From: Bradyrhizobium erythrophlei
GTDB lineage: Bacteria; Pseudomonadota; Alphaproteobacteria; Rhizobiales; Xanthobacteraceae
DNA: 64,000 nucleotides
NCBI RefSeq assembly: GCF_900129425.1
Contig: NZ_LT670817.1
Location: forward strand, 7,654,001 to 7,718,000
Reading direction: 5' to 3'
Positions 9,121 to 17,504 of this stretch are shown here, piece after piece (the first letter of the stretch is position 1; each line of letters opens with the position of its first letter). The notes beneath the pieces were generated by a model, which had not been told where the DNA came from, did not search any database, and saw nothing but the letters and a program-made list of their open reading frames with translations. The position numbers and the translations under genes were made by a program.

Positions 9121-12100
9121 ATGCCCAAAACCTCAGAACAAGCCGTTGCAAAACCCGTTGCCGTCAAAGCCCCTGCGAAAGGCGACCACGTCTTTCTGGT
9201 CGACGGCTCCTCCTATATCTTCCGCGCCTACCACGCGCTGCCGCCGCTGAATCGCAAATCCGACGGCTTGCAGGTCAATGCCGTGCTGGGCTTCTGCAAC
9301 ATGCTGTGGAAGCTGCTGCGCGACATGCCGCCGGACAACCGGCCGACCCATCTCGCTATCATCTTCGACAAATCGGAAATCACGTTCCGCAACAAACTCT
9401 ACCCCGATTACAAGGCGCACCGACCGCCGGCGCCCGACGACCTGATCCCGCAATTCCAGCTGATTCGCGAAGCGGTGCGCGCATTCGACCTGCCCTGCCT
9501 CGAGCAGGTCGGTTTCGAGGCCGACGATCTGATCGCGACCTATGTGCGGCTGGCCTGCGAACGCGGCGCCACCGCGACCATCGTTTCCTCCGACAAGGAC
9601 CTGATGCAGCTCGTGACCGACTGCGTCACCATGTACGACACCATGAAGGACCGCCGCATCGGCATTGCCGAAGTGATCGAGAAATTCGGCGTGCCGCCGG
9701 AAAAGGTGGTCGAGGTGCAGGCGCTGGCCGGGGATTCCACCGACAACGTGCCGGGCGTGCCGGGCATCGGCGTCAAGACCGCCGCGCAGTTGATCGTCGA
9801 ATATGGCGACCTGGAAACGCTGCTGGCCCGGGCCGGCGAGATCAAGCAGCCGAAGCGGCGCGAGGCGCTGATCGAGAATGCCGAGAAGGCGCGGATCTCG
9901 CGCCAGCTGGTGCTGCTCGACGACAAGGTTGCGCTCGACGTGCCGCTCGACGAACTCGCGGTGCAGGAGCCCGACGCGCGCAAGCTGATCGCGTTCCTGA
10001 AGGCGATGGAATTTTCCACCCTGACCCGCCGCGTCGCCGACTATGCGCAGATCGATCCTTCGGATGTCGAGGCGGATGCGGGCAACAAGAGCGGGGCGAG
10101 CGCGTTTGCGTCGCTTCCGCTGGCGGAGAAAGTCGACGAAAATGGCAACGCACCGGTGCGTCAGAGCACAGCGGGTGGCGACCTCTTCGACGGCGTTCGC
10201 GGAGGCACCCCCACGCCGCCCTCCCCCGCAAGCGGGAGAGGGGGCGCGCCGAGTTCTGCGAGAGGCCGAACTTCAGCCCACGAACAGCCCCTCACCCCGA
10301 TCTCGCTCGCGTCAGCGCGCGCCGAAGCTGCGCGCAAAATCCCGGTCGATCGCAGCAAGTACCAGACCGTGCGCAGCCTCGAAGAGCTCCATGCCTGGAT
10401 CGCGCGGGTGCATGAGGTCGGCCATGTCGCGATCGACGCCAAGGCGACCTCGATCGATCCGATGCAGGCGGAGATCTGCGGCATTGCGCTGGCGCTTGGG
10501 CCGAATGACGCCTGTTACATTCCGCTCAGCCACAAACAATCCGGCGATGGCTCGGGCCTGTTCGCCGCCGGCCTCGCGCCGGACCAGATCAAGGCCAGTG
10601 ACGCGCTCGACGCGCTGCGGCCGCTGCTGGAATCGGCCAGCATCCTGAAAATCGGCTTCAACATCAAATTCAACGCCGTGATGTTCGCCCAGCATGGCGT
10701 CGTCATCTGCAACCATGACGATGCGCAGTTGCTGTCCTATGCGCTCGACGCCGGTCGCAATGCCCATGGGCTCGATGCACTGGCCGAGCGATGGCTCGGC
10801 CATGCCAATCTGAGCTATGGCGAACTGACCGGCAGCGGCAAGGGCAAGCTGACGTTCGATCAGGTCGCGATCGACCGGGCGACCGCGTACTCGGCCGAGG
10901 ATGCCGACGTGATCCTGCGGTTGTGGCGGGTGCTGAAGCCGCGCCTCATCGCCGAGCGCATGACCGCGGTCTACGAGACGCTGGAGCGGCCGCTGATCTC
11001 GGTGCTGGCGCGGATGGAACGGCGCGGAATCTCGATCGACCGCCAGGTGCTGTCGCGCCTGTCGGGCGAGTTCGCCCAGACCGCCGCGCGCGTCGAAGCC
11101 GAAATTCAGGAGATCGCGGGCGAGCCGATCAATGTCGGCAGCCCCAAGCAGATCGGCGACATCATCTTCGGCAAGATGGGAATTTCCGGCGGCAGCAAGA
11201 CCAAGACCGGCGCGTGGTCGACCTCGGCGCAGATTCTCGACGAACTCGCCGAGCAGGGCCACGAATTCCCGAAGAAGATTCTGGAATGGCGGCAGGTCTC
11301 GAAACTGAAATCGACCTATACCGACGCGCTGCCGACCTATGTGCATCCGCAGACCCATCGCGTGCATACGACCTATGCGCTGGCGGCGACCACCACGGGA
11401 AGGCTCTCGTCGAACGAGCCGAACCTGCAGAATATTCCAGTTCGTACCGAGGACGGCCGCAAGATCCGCCGCGCCTTCATTGCCTCGCCCGGCCACAAGC
11501 TGGTGTCGGCGGACTACTCGCAGATCGAGTTGCGGCTGTTGGCTGAAATCGCCGACATTCCCGTGCTGAAGCAGGCGTTCCGCGACGGGCTCGACATTCA
11601 CGCCATGACCGCGTCGGAAATGTTCGGCGTGCCGATCAAGGACATGCCAAGCGAGGTGCGCCGCCGCGCCAAGGCGATCAATTTCGGTATCATCTACGGC
11701 ATCTCGGCATTCGGCCTCGCCAACCAGCTCGGCATCGCCCGCGAGGAAGCCTCCGCCTACATCAAGAAATATTTCGAGCGCTTTCCCGGCATCCGCGCCT
11801 ATATGGACGCGACGCGGGATTTCTGCCGGGTCCATGGCTATGTCGAGACGCTGTTCGGCCGGAAATGTCATTACCCCGACATAAAAGCCTCCAACGCCTC
11901 GGTCCGCTCCTTCAACGAACGCGCCGCCATCAACGCGCGCCTTCAAGGCACCGCAGCCGACATCATCCGCCGCGCCATGACCCGGATGGAAGCGGCGCTG
12001 GCGGAGAAAAAGCTCTCGGCGCAGATGCTGCTGCAGGTGCACGACGAACTGATCTTCGAGGTGCCCGACGACGAGGTCGCCGCGACCTTGCCGGTGGTCC

Positions 12101-12198
12101 AGCACACCATGCAGGACGCGCCCTTTCCCGCGGTGCTGCTCTCGGTGCCGCTGCATGTCGATGCACGAGCGGCGGACAATTGGGACGAGGCGCATTAG
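9121..12198 (+). CDS. polA: DNA polymerase I
   Basis: A 1025-residue PolA for repair and Okazaki-fragment processing. The 5'-3' exonuclease/flap domain covers about residues 22-300 ('VDGSSYIFRAYHAL', 'GFEADDLIATY', 'GDSTDNVPGVPGIG'). A degenerate 3'-5' exonuclease domain lies at about 420-610 and the polymerase domain after it, with motif A 'DYSQIELR' (Asp799) and motif C 'VHDE' (Asp975). Two proofreading residues differ from E. coli: Glu357 corresponds to Lys441 ('DAKAT') and Asp424 to Asn518 ('IKFN'), while Asp501 is kept (Asp594 in 'YSAEDAD'). Residues about 358-396 carry a low-complexity insertion coming from a palindromic repeat. The start ATG at 9121 gives 'MPKTSEQ'. It is monocistronic. 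Confidence 0.96.
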   Translation: MPKTSEQAVAKPVAVKAPAKGDHVFLVDGSSYIFRAYHALPPLNRKSDGLQVNAVLGFCNMLWKLLRDMPPDNRPTHLAIIFDKSEITFRNKLYPDYKAHRPPAPDDLIPQFQLIREAVRAFDLPCLEQVGFEADDLIATYVRLACERGATATIVSSDKDLMQLVTDCVTMYDTMKDRRIGIAEVIEKFGVPPEKVVEVQALAGDSTDNVPGVPGIGVKTAAQLIVEYGDLETLLARAGEIKQPKRREALIENAEKARISRQLVLLDDKVALDVPLDELAVQEPDARKLIAFLKAMEFSTLTRRVADYAQIDPSDVEADAGNKSGASAFASLPLAEKVDENGNAPVRQSTAGGDLFDGVRGGTPTPPSPASGRGGAPSSARGRTSAHEQPLTPISLASARAEAARKIPVDRSKYQTVRSLEELHAWIARVHEVGHVAIDAKATSIDPMQAEICGIALALGPNDACYIPLSHKQSGDGSGLFAAGLAPDQIKASDALDALRPLLESASILKIGFNIKFNAVMFAQHGVVICNHDDAQLLSYALDAGRNAHGLDALAERWLGHANLSYGELTGSGKGKLTFDQVAIDRATAYSAEDADVILRLWRVLKPRLIAERMTAVYETLERPLISVLARMERRGISIDRQVLSRLSGEFAQTAARVEAEIQEIAGEPINVGSPKQIGDIIFGKMGISGGSKTKTGAWSTSAQILDELAEQGHEFPKKILEWRQVSKLKSTYTDALPTYVHPQTHRVHTTYALAATTTGRLSSNEPNLQNIPVRTEDGRKIRRAFIASPGHKLVSADYSQIELRLLAEIADIPVLKQAFRDGLDIHAMTASEMFGVPIKDMPSEVRRRAKAINFGIIYGISAFGLANQLGIAREEASAYIKKYFERFPGIRAYMDATRDFCRVHGYVETLFGRKCHYPDIKASNASVRSFNERAAINARLQGTAADIIRRAMTRMEAALAEKKLSAQMLLQVHDELIFEVPDDEVAATLPVVQHTMQDAPFPAVLLSVPLHVDARAADNWDEAH
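10195..10310. repeat. Palindromic repeat inserted in frame within polA
   Basis: The segment holds 'CCCTCCCCCGCAAGCGGGAGAGGG', a C-rich/CGCAAGCG/G-rich palindrome of intergenic-repeat type. It encodes a Pro/Gly/Arg-rich linker between the flap-exonuclease and the 3'-5' exonuclease domains of PolA, and the frame stays open. Confidence 0.65.
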
Positions 12199-12218
12199 AC
12201 GCCGCCGCTGTCGTTCGT

Positions 12219-12257
12219 CACCGCTGTCTTCGCCCGGCTTGGGCGATGACAGCGGTG
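12219..12257. terminator. Hairpin between convergent polA and GST genes
   Basis: CACCGCTGTC (12219-12228) and GACAGCGGTG (12248-12257) are perfect complements, and the inner TCGCCC/GGGCGA extends the stem beyond one mismatch, leaving a GGCTT loop. The hairpin sits in the 62-bp gap between the two convergent genes and could serve as a bidirectional terminator. There is no T-run, so it may also be a member of the palindromic repeat family. Confidence 0.6.
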
Positions 12258-12260
12258 CCC

Positions 12261-12896
12261 TCAATCCAGCTTCGCTTCCATGCCGCGCTTGACGCCGGGA
12301 CGCGCCATCAGCGTGTCGTACCAGCGGCCGACATTTGGGAAGTCCGCAAACGACACCTTGTGCCGCTCGTGCCGCCACGCCCAGCCGAGAATCGCGAAAT
12401 CGGCAACCGAGAGCGCACCTGCGACAAAGTCGTGGTTGGCAAGCCGGCGATCCAGCACGCCGTAGAGCCTTCGCGTCTCCGCCATGTAACGCTTCAGGCC
12501 GTAGGCGCGTTCCGCTTCGTTTTCCAGCGCGATGAAGTGATGCACCTGCCCCGGCATCGGTCCGAAGCCGCCCATCTGCCACATCAGCCATTCATACACC
12601 GGAATGCGCTCGATCAGCGGCGCGGGCAGGAACTTGCCGGTCTTCTCGCCGAGATAAAGCAGGATCGCGCCGGATTCGAAGATGCTGACGCGCTTGCCGC
12701 CCGGCCCGTCGGGATCGATGATCGCGGGAATCTTGTTGTTGGGGCTGATGGCGAGGAAATCCGGCGCCATCTGTTCGCCCTTGCTGATATTCACCGGGAA
12801 AACCTTGTACGGCAGCCCCATCTCCTCCAGCGCGACGCTGATCTTGCGGCCGTTCGGCGTGTTCCAGGTGTGGAGTTCGATGGTCATGTTTGTCAT
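12261..12896 (-). CDS. Glutathione S-transferase (YfcG/nu-class-like)
   Basis: A 211-residue protein with the thioredoxin-like N-terminal domain ('WNTPNGRKISVALEE', with the TPNG turn typical of nu-class/YfcG enzymes), the cis-Pro region 'NNKIPAI', the 'ESGAILLYL' glutathione-binding segment and an all-helical C-terminal domain ('VADFAILGW'). YfcG-type enzymes act as disulfide reductases using glutathione rather than as classical transferases. The start at 12896 is 'MTNMTIELH'; an internal ATG three residues on is also possible. It is convergent with polA, with an intergenic palindrome upstream. Confidence 0.9.
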   Translation of the reverse strand: MTNMTIELHTWNTPNGRKISVALEEMGLPYKVFPVNISKGEQMAPDFLAISPNNKIPAIIDPDGPGGKRVSIFESGAILLYLGEKTGKFLPAPLIERIPVYEWLMWQMGGFGPMPGQVHHFIALENEAERAYGLKRYMAETRRLYGVLDRRLANHDFVAGALSVADFAILGWAWRHERHKVSFADFPNVGRWYDTLMARPGVKRGMEAKLD

Positions 12897-12908
12897 ACCC
12901 CGATCTTT

Positions 12909-13050
12909 GTCATACCCCGCGAAAGCGGGGTATCCAGTACGCCCAAATGTCTCGGCCTTACAACCACCGTCGCGGAATAGTGGATCATCCGCTGAAGCCT
13001 GTCATCGGGCGCGCGCTTCGCGCGACGCGTTGGCGGATGATGACACCAGC
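12909..13050. repeat. Intergenic repeat with GCGGGGTAT hairpin
   Basis: ATACCCCGC (12912-12920) and GCGGGGTAT (12925-12933) form a perfect hairpin with a GAAA loop, followed by 'CCAGTACGCC' and, about 60 bp on, 'GGATCATCCGC ... GCGGATGATGACA'. The same arrangement recurs at 36903-37010, so this is a dispersed repeat. Confidence 0.8.
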
Positions 13051-13131
13051 GCTGTTGACGGCGCCATTCCGCTCTGGAATCTGTGTCCGTCCGCCGATAG
13101 ATTGCGCCACCTTCCGCCCCGAGAAAAAACC

Positions 13132-13689
13132 TTGTCCAAATCAGCCTCCCGCGCCCGCCTCGCCGAGATCATCCGCAAGCGCTCGTTCGGCCGCGGTGAG
13201 ATCACGCTGGCCTCGGGCCGCAAGAGCGATTTCTATTTCAATCTCAAGCCGACCATGCTCGATCCCGAAGGCGCTGCCTTGCTGGCTGAGCTGACGTTCG
13301 AAGCGCTGAAGGACGATGGCCTCGATTATGTCGGCGGTCTCGAAATGGGCGCGGTGCCGCTGGCCGGCGCGATCGCGCAGCTGTCCTGGCTCAAGGGCCA
13401 TCCGATCGCGGCATTCTTCGTGCGCAAGAAGCCGAAGGAGCACGGCGCCCGCCTCGCCGTCGAGGGCCTCGCCAAGGGCGAGAGCCTGCAAGGAAAGCGC
13501 GTGGTGATCGTCGAGGACGTCACCACGACCGGCGGCTCGGCGCTCAAGGCGGTGGAAGCCGTGCGCGAGGCCGGCGCCGAGATCGTCCTGGTGTTCACCA
13601 TGGTGGACCGCGACGAAGGCGCTACTGAAGCCTTTGCGCAAGCCGGGCTTCCGTTTCGCTCGCTCTACAAGGCCGGCGAGTTCTTGTAG
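13132..13689 (+). CDS. pyrE: Orotate phosphoribosyltransferase
   Basis: A 185-residue enzyme of pyrimidine synthesis that joins orotate and PRPP to give OMP. It begins with a TTG codon at 13132 ('MSKSASRARLAEIIRKRS'), preceded by GAGAAAA. Open frame continues far upstream (to 12682) but that region is antisense to the GST gene and crosses a repeat, so it is not coding. Family features are the catalytic-loop region 'FVRKKPKEHG' and the PRPP motif 'VVIVEDVTTTGGSA'. Length is normal for the short alphaproteobacterial PyrE. No other pyr gene is nearby. Confidence 0.94.
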   Translation: MSKSASRARLAEIIRKRSFGRGEITLASGRKSDFYFNLKPTMLDPEGAALLAELTFEALKDDGLDYVGGLEMGAVPLAGAIAQLSWLKGHPIAAFFVRKKPKEHGARLAVEGLAKGESLQGKRVVIVEDVTTTGGSALKAVEAVREAGAEIVLVFTMVDRDEGATEAFAQAGLPFRSLYKAGEFL

Positions 13690-13883
13690 GATTGATGGCG
13701 TGTGCGGCTGTATCCTGCCGGTCTGCCCGCTCTTCGCGGCGGCAAGCGGGGCGAGGTGAAAAGAAGCATTTTCTTTTCGCCATCCGGCGCGCGCTCATGG
13801 CTCGTTTACCATCCCGAACTAATGTGATTCCGGGCTGAGGCACTTCCCGCCCAGCGGTTTTGCGGCGTCGGGTGGAGTAAGCG

Positions 13884-14684
13884 TTGCGTACAGAGTTGCC
13901 TTATCAGCGCGTGCGGCGCCGCATGATGCTTGTTGCCACCGTCGCGCTCGCTGGCTCCGTCACGCTGGCGCCGCGCATGGCGTCCGCCGAAAGCCTGTTC
14001 GACTTTTTCTTTGGCGGCACCCAGAAAGCGCGCCAGGCCCCACCGCAGGCCAGTTTCTTCGCCGATCCGTTCGGCCTCAACCAGCCGCCGGCGCCGCCGC
14101 CGCGCCCGGTGGCCTCCAGCGGCTCCGGCCCCGCATTTTGCGTGCGCAGCTGCGATGGCCGGTATTTTCCGCTGTCGCGCGGCAACGCGACGCCGGTGCA
14201 GATGTGCCAGGCGTTTTGCCCGGCCAGCGTCACCAAAGTTTTCTTCGGCAGCACCATCGACAGCGCCTCGTCCGGCAATGGCGAACGCTATGCCGACAGT
14301 GAGAATGCCTACGCCTATCGCAAGGCATTGCGCGCGGACTGCACCTGCAACGGCCGCGACGCCGCGGGGCTGGCGCCGGTCGATCTGACACTCGACACCT
14401 CGCTGCGTCCGGGCGATGTGATCGCCACCACCAGCGGGCTGGTGGCCTATTCCAGCGCCAAGGCCGGCAGCGGCCAGACCGCGGAATTCACCCCGGTCGC
14501 TTCCTATCCGGGCCTGACCGCCGAAGTCCGCGCCCGGCTCGGCGAGATGAAGGTGGCGCCGGTGAACGCCGAAATGATCACCAGTGAAGCACCATTGCCC
14601 GAGACCAGCCGCGACGTCGCGCTACCGGCACGCACGGCGCCGAAGGCCACTTCGCCGCGGGGCAAGCGCGCGGAAGCGGACTGA
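13884..14684 (+). CDS. DUF2865-type secreted protein
   Basis: A 266-residue protein with a signal peptide (basic start, hydrophobic 'MLVATVALAGSVTLAP', cleavage after 'ASA'). The mature part has a proline-rich stretch and then the DUF2865 core with paired cysteines: 'FCVRSCDGRYFPLS', 'MCQAFCPAS' and 'DCTCNGRD'. The family is common in Bradyrhizobium relatives and has no established function; the cysteine pattern suggests a disulfide-stabilised periplasmic or surface domain. The start is a TTG at 13884 supported by GGAG seven bases upstream. The last 50 residues are low in structure and basic. Confidence 0.85.
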   Translation: MRTELPYQRVRRRMMLVATVALAGSVTLAPRMASAESLFDFFFGGTQKARQAPPQASFFADPFGLNQPPAPPPRPVASSGSGPAFCVRSCDGRYFPLSRGNATPVQMCQAFCPASVTKVFFGSTIDSASSGNGERYADSENAYAYRKALRADCTCNGRDAAGLAPVDLTLDTSLRPGDVIATTSGLVAYSSAKAGSGQTAEFTPVASYPGLTAEVRARLGEMKVAPVNAEMITSEAPLPETSRDVALPARTAPKATSPRGKRAEAD

Positions 14685-14692
14685 GTCGAATT

Positions 14693-14815
14693 GTCATTCC
14701 GGGGCGATGCCAACGGGTCCGGCCTCTGGCCGGCCCGATGACAGGCTCCGCATCGAACCCGGAATCTCGAGATTCCGGGTCTGGTCCTTCGGACCATCCC
14801 GGAATGACGGAGAAT
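14693..14815. repeat. Intergenic palindromic repeat (CATTCCGGG type)
   Basis: The block runs from 'GTCATTCCGGGG' to 'CCCGGAATGAC', its reverse complement, and holds nested hairpins (GGTCCGGCCTCTGGCCGGCC; CCGGAATCTCGAGATTCCGG; TGGTCCTTCGGACCA). It lies between convergent genes and resembles the repetitive hairpin clusters common between genes in this bacterial group. Confidence 0.8.
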
Positions 14816-14832
14816 GCGGAACGTCAGCAACA

Positions 14833-15264
14833 TCACCGCCCGACGATGACGCCGATCACGTTCGGCGCCGACAGATATTTTTCCTCAATGGAAGCGCGCG
14901 CCGCGGCGCGGTTTTCCGGCGTCAGCAGGCCGCGTTTTTCGGCCAATATCATCCAGCAATAGCCCCACCAGTCCGTCAGCATGCCCTCGTCGTCGACGAG
15001 GTCGTAGCCCTGCTCGGCGGCGAAGATCCGCGCATGCGCCTCGTCGAGCGAATCGAGCCAAGCGTGGTCCTTGTCGGAAAACAGGTCGTCGCTGAAATCG
15101 TCGGTGGTGTAGCCCCAGACCGATTGGCAGACCGCGTTGAATTCACGGTCGATCGCGTCGTCGTCAACGGCCTGGCGGCGGGAAGCCTGATGCAGCCGCG
15201 ACAGCGAACGGGCGAAGTCGGCAATGCGGGTGAGCGCGAATTGATCGAAGGCGATGGTGGACAT
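14833..15264 (-). CDS. Hypothetical acidic protein, 143 residues
   Basis: I do not recognise a family. The protein is acidic, soluble and rich in Trp/Asp ('DLVDDEGMLTDWWGYCWMIL'), with no signal peptide or membrane helix. The start at 15264 is supported by AGAGG about eight bases upstream. Base composition matches the core genome, and it is convergent with the DUF2865 gene. It is the last gene before the integrase, so it probably marks the left side of the accessory island. Its promoter contains one copy of a 13-bp motif repeated in front of the integrase. Confidence 0.7.
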   Translation of the reverse strand: MSTIAFDQFALTRIADFARSLSRLHQASRRQAVDDDAIDREFNAVCQSVWGYTTDDFSDDLFSDKDHAWLDSLDEAHARIFAAEQGYDLVDDEGMLTDWWGYCWMILAEKRGLLTPENRAAARASIEEKYLSAPNVIGVIVGR

Positions 15265-15281
15265 GTAGACCTCTGGATTTT

Positions 15282-15376
15282 ATATCTCAGGATAACTCCG
15301 GACTACTCGAGATCACTAACTCGTTGATTTGTCCACAATTATGACTATTATGGATGCGTTAAGATATCTCGGGATA
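15282..15376. promoter_or_regulatory. Paired ATATCTC(A/G)GGATA motif between divergent genes
   Basis: ATATCTCAGGATA (15282-15294) and ATATCTCGGGATA (15364-15376) differ at one base and are partly self-complementary (ATATC...GATAT). One copy lies 18 bp upstream of the hypothetical gene, the other 37 bp upstream of the integrase. They could be operators or recombinase arm-type sites; nothing else distinguishes these. Confidence 0.4.
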
Positions 15377-15412
15377 TGACAACGCACGTGGAAACAAACG
15401 TGGAAAGAGATC

Positions 15413-16534
15413 ATGGCCATCGAACTTATCACGGGGAACGAAAAGAAAGGCGAGCTTGCCCGGCTCATGCGAACAAAGGGTAAACATTGTGACGGAGGCG
15501 GGCTCTATTTGCAAGTCGCATCTCCCGGTCAGGCGTCGTGGGTCTGGCGTCACAAAGAGACATGGCGGAGCATTGGCCCGGCCAGCGTCTACCAGATCGA
15601 TAAGGCCCGTGAGATCGCCCGCAAGCTCCGGGAAGCCGCCCACGAGGGGCGCGACCCGTTCCAGATGCTTACTGCCGGGCGAGCGCGGCCCGTGGGCGCG
15701 ACGTTCGGGGAATGGCTCAGCAAGTACCTCGACAAAAAACAGGTGCAATGGACGCCCTCCAATCGCGCCCGGGAACGGCGGGACCATGAACGGACCTTCG
15801 AGCAGTTGCCGGCGTTCACGGCCCTGCCCGTCAAGGCCATCGATCAGGCAGCCAAAAACGACGCACTCGAAAAGCTCGGGAAGTCGGCACGGCGGAAAGC
15901 CACAAGCTGGATTGAAGCCGTCATCCGGTACGCCGAGACCGGGGTCATTATCCAACGCGGCCCGGCCGACGATGAGGTCGAGCACCACGAGGCCATGCCT
16001 TGGCGCGACGTGCCCGGCTTCTACGCACGGATTGCCAAGCTCGACGGTGACGACGCTCGGGCGCTGCAATGGACCATTCTGACCGGCGCGCGGACCGATG
16101 AAGTGATCGGCGCTAAGCACAAGGCTCCGGCGACGTGGGGCGAGATCACGGACGTTGACGGGCAGCCGACTTGGGTCATCCCAAAAACCCGAATGAAGGG
16201 CCGGAAGATGCATCGCGTGCCGCTGTCGCCGGCTGCGCTGGCACTGCTCGGCGAGCGTCGCGCCGACAACATCCCGCTGTTCAAGGTCTCCAGTGTGAAC
16301 GCCTTGCTCAACACATTGAAGGCCAACGGCGGCGACGGCTACACGGTGCACGGGATGAGAACTTCGTTCACCGAATGGGTTGCTGCGGAAACCGATTGGC
16401 CGGACGACCTCGCCGACCGCTGCATCGCGCACGAGCGGAGATCGAAAGTTCGGAAGGCGTATCAGCGCGACGACCTCTTGCCGAAGCGCCGGCTCATCAT
16501 GCAAGCTTGGGCCGACTTCGTGACCGTGCGTTAG
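15413..16534 (+). CDS. int: Tyrosine recombinase / phage-type integrase
   Basis: A 373-residue site-specific recombinase. An N-terminal DUF4102-like arm-binding region (residues 1-90, 'GGGLYLQV') is followed by a core-binding helical domain (95-180) and the catalytic domain with Arg227 ('TGARTDEV'), Lys262, His313 and Arg316 ('HGMRTSF'), His340 and the nucleophile Tyr350 ('RKAYQRDD'). All catalytic positions look intact. The start at 15413 is preceded by AAAGAGA. It lies 240 bp from a truncated tRNA-Gly, the usual target of such enzymes, and is the only integration gene in the island. It is likely P4/bacteriophage-derived. Whether it can still excise the island is unknown. Confidence 0.92.
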   Translation: MAIELITGNEKKGELARLMRTKGKHCDGGGLYLQVASPGQASWVWRHKETWRSIGPASVYQIDKAREIARKLREAAHEGRDPFQMLTAGRARPVGATFGEWLSKYLDKKQVQWTPSNRARERRDHERTFEQLPAFTALPVKAIDQAAKNDALEKLGKSARRKATSWIEAVIRYAETGVIIQRGPADDEVEHHEAMPWRDVPGFYARIAKLDGDDARALQWTILTGARTDEVIGAKHKAPATWGEITDVDGQPTWVIPKTRMKGRKMHRVPLSPAALALLGERRADNIPLFKVSSVNALLNTLKANGGDGYTVHGMRTSFTEWVAAETDWPDDLADRCIAHERRSKVRKAYQRDDLLPKRRLIMQAWADFVTVR

Positions 16535-16703
16535 GGGCACGATAAAACCCGGAGCCGATCACGTGTCCGATAGGAACGACCAAACCGAAGAGGCCCGCGA
16601 GCCGCACGGGCACGACGCGGCGGCATGAGCGAAGCATCGCGAAGCGCAGCGCCGGGCATTGGTGCCGACTATCCCGAGCCGGCCTGAAAGGGAGGGCCTG
16701 ATT

Positions 16704-16802
16704 ATGGTCGAATACACATTGAAACAGATAGCAGCCGCGGGGATGCCGCCGGATCAAGCCGCGCCGACGCTAAAGCTTGGGAAGCTGCCGTTCTGCCATT
16801 GA
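16704..16802 (+). CDS. Small ORF running into the tRNA-Gly fragment
   Basis: A 32-codon ORF ('MVEYTLKQIAAAG...') begins with ATG after AGGGAGGGCCTGATT, a fair ribosome-binding site. Its last ten codons ('KLGKLPFCH') are read from the antisense of the tRNA-Gly half, so its 3' end was probably supplied by the attachment site. The N-terminal part could be the start of a short excisionase-like helix-turn-helix protein, but it is too short to assign. Confidence 0.35.
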   Translation: MVEYTLKQIAAAGMPPDQAAPTLKLGKLPFCH

Positions 16803-16813
16803 ACTACGCCCGC
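16775..16813 (-). tRNA. Truncated tRNA-Gly(UCC), 5' half
   Basis: Read on the minus strand from 16813 the sequence gives GCGGGCG (acceptor), TA, the D arm GTTCAATGGCAGAAC, then the anticodon arm with loop TTCCCAA, i.e. anticodon TCC. After the next GCT the match to tRNA ends, and no variable loop, T arm or acceptor 3' strand follows. It is therefore a 5' half and not a functional gene. The break point inside the anticodon arm is a known crossover region for tyrosine integrases. Confidence 0.75.
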
Positions 16814-17504
16814 GAACTTATTCAATAAAATCAGGTACTTCTCGCACTTTTTGACCCGATTTTCGTCTCGCATCATTGTGTCATCGTGATGTCGGCTGAC
16901 TACCCGGCCCGCTTTCTATAGACCGCTCCAGCGTCACGCGGCAAGTCAAGCGAGCGCATGCGCTGATTGACAGAAATGCCATTTACCCGATGATCCCGTC
17001 CCGGGGAATTGGCGATGGGGGGCGATCAATGGTTGCCAAGCTGGAACGTGTCGCGTTGCGGGAGGCAGTCGAATGCACCGCACTCGAAATTCGGTTGCAG
17101 CCATCTCAGCCAGTAATGGCCCGTTCGGCTCGATCCTGTTTTCTTTGAGGATTTCGGCATCGCCGTCCACCACATTTCGTTTTGTGTCACGCGCTGCTAC
17201 CGGGTCGGGTAGCAAAATGGTAGCAAGATGTTCAGTTTTCGTTCGATGGTCAAAATCGGGACGCGCAACCTGCCGACGAGGCCGGAAAATGCGCACAATA
17301 AATGACCGCGTACGAGAGATCGCAGCCGGAGTTTCTGAAGCGCGAGCGGGACCCCAAGTCCCGGTCCTTTGAACCTACAGTGCTGACGTTCGCCGTTACG
17401 CTATAGGGGATACTGAAGCTGTCCTGAACATGGCTAGGGGATATGGGGTACCTTGATGGCTCCCCCATGACTGGTGGGCCCCCGAAGATAGGACACGGAT
17501 CATC
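16814..17504. other. Gene-free stretch
   Basis: No convincing gene is seen. Open frames on both strands (for example 16946-17296 minus and 17073-17372 plus) overlap each other, lack ribosome-binding sites and resemble no family. A small hairpin CTACCGGGTCGGGTAG lies at about 17197-17213. Confidence 0.5.

Noticed and set aside
10312..12591. 759-codon minus-strand open frame across polA
   Set aside because: Antisense to the polymerase domain and into the GST gene region; no start signal or motif.
12682..13131. N-terminal extension of pyrE
   Set aside because: The frame is open but runs through a palindromic repeat and opposite the GST gene; PyrE of normal length begins at the TTG at 13132.
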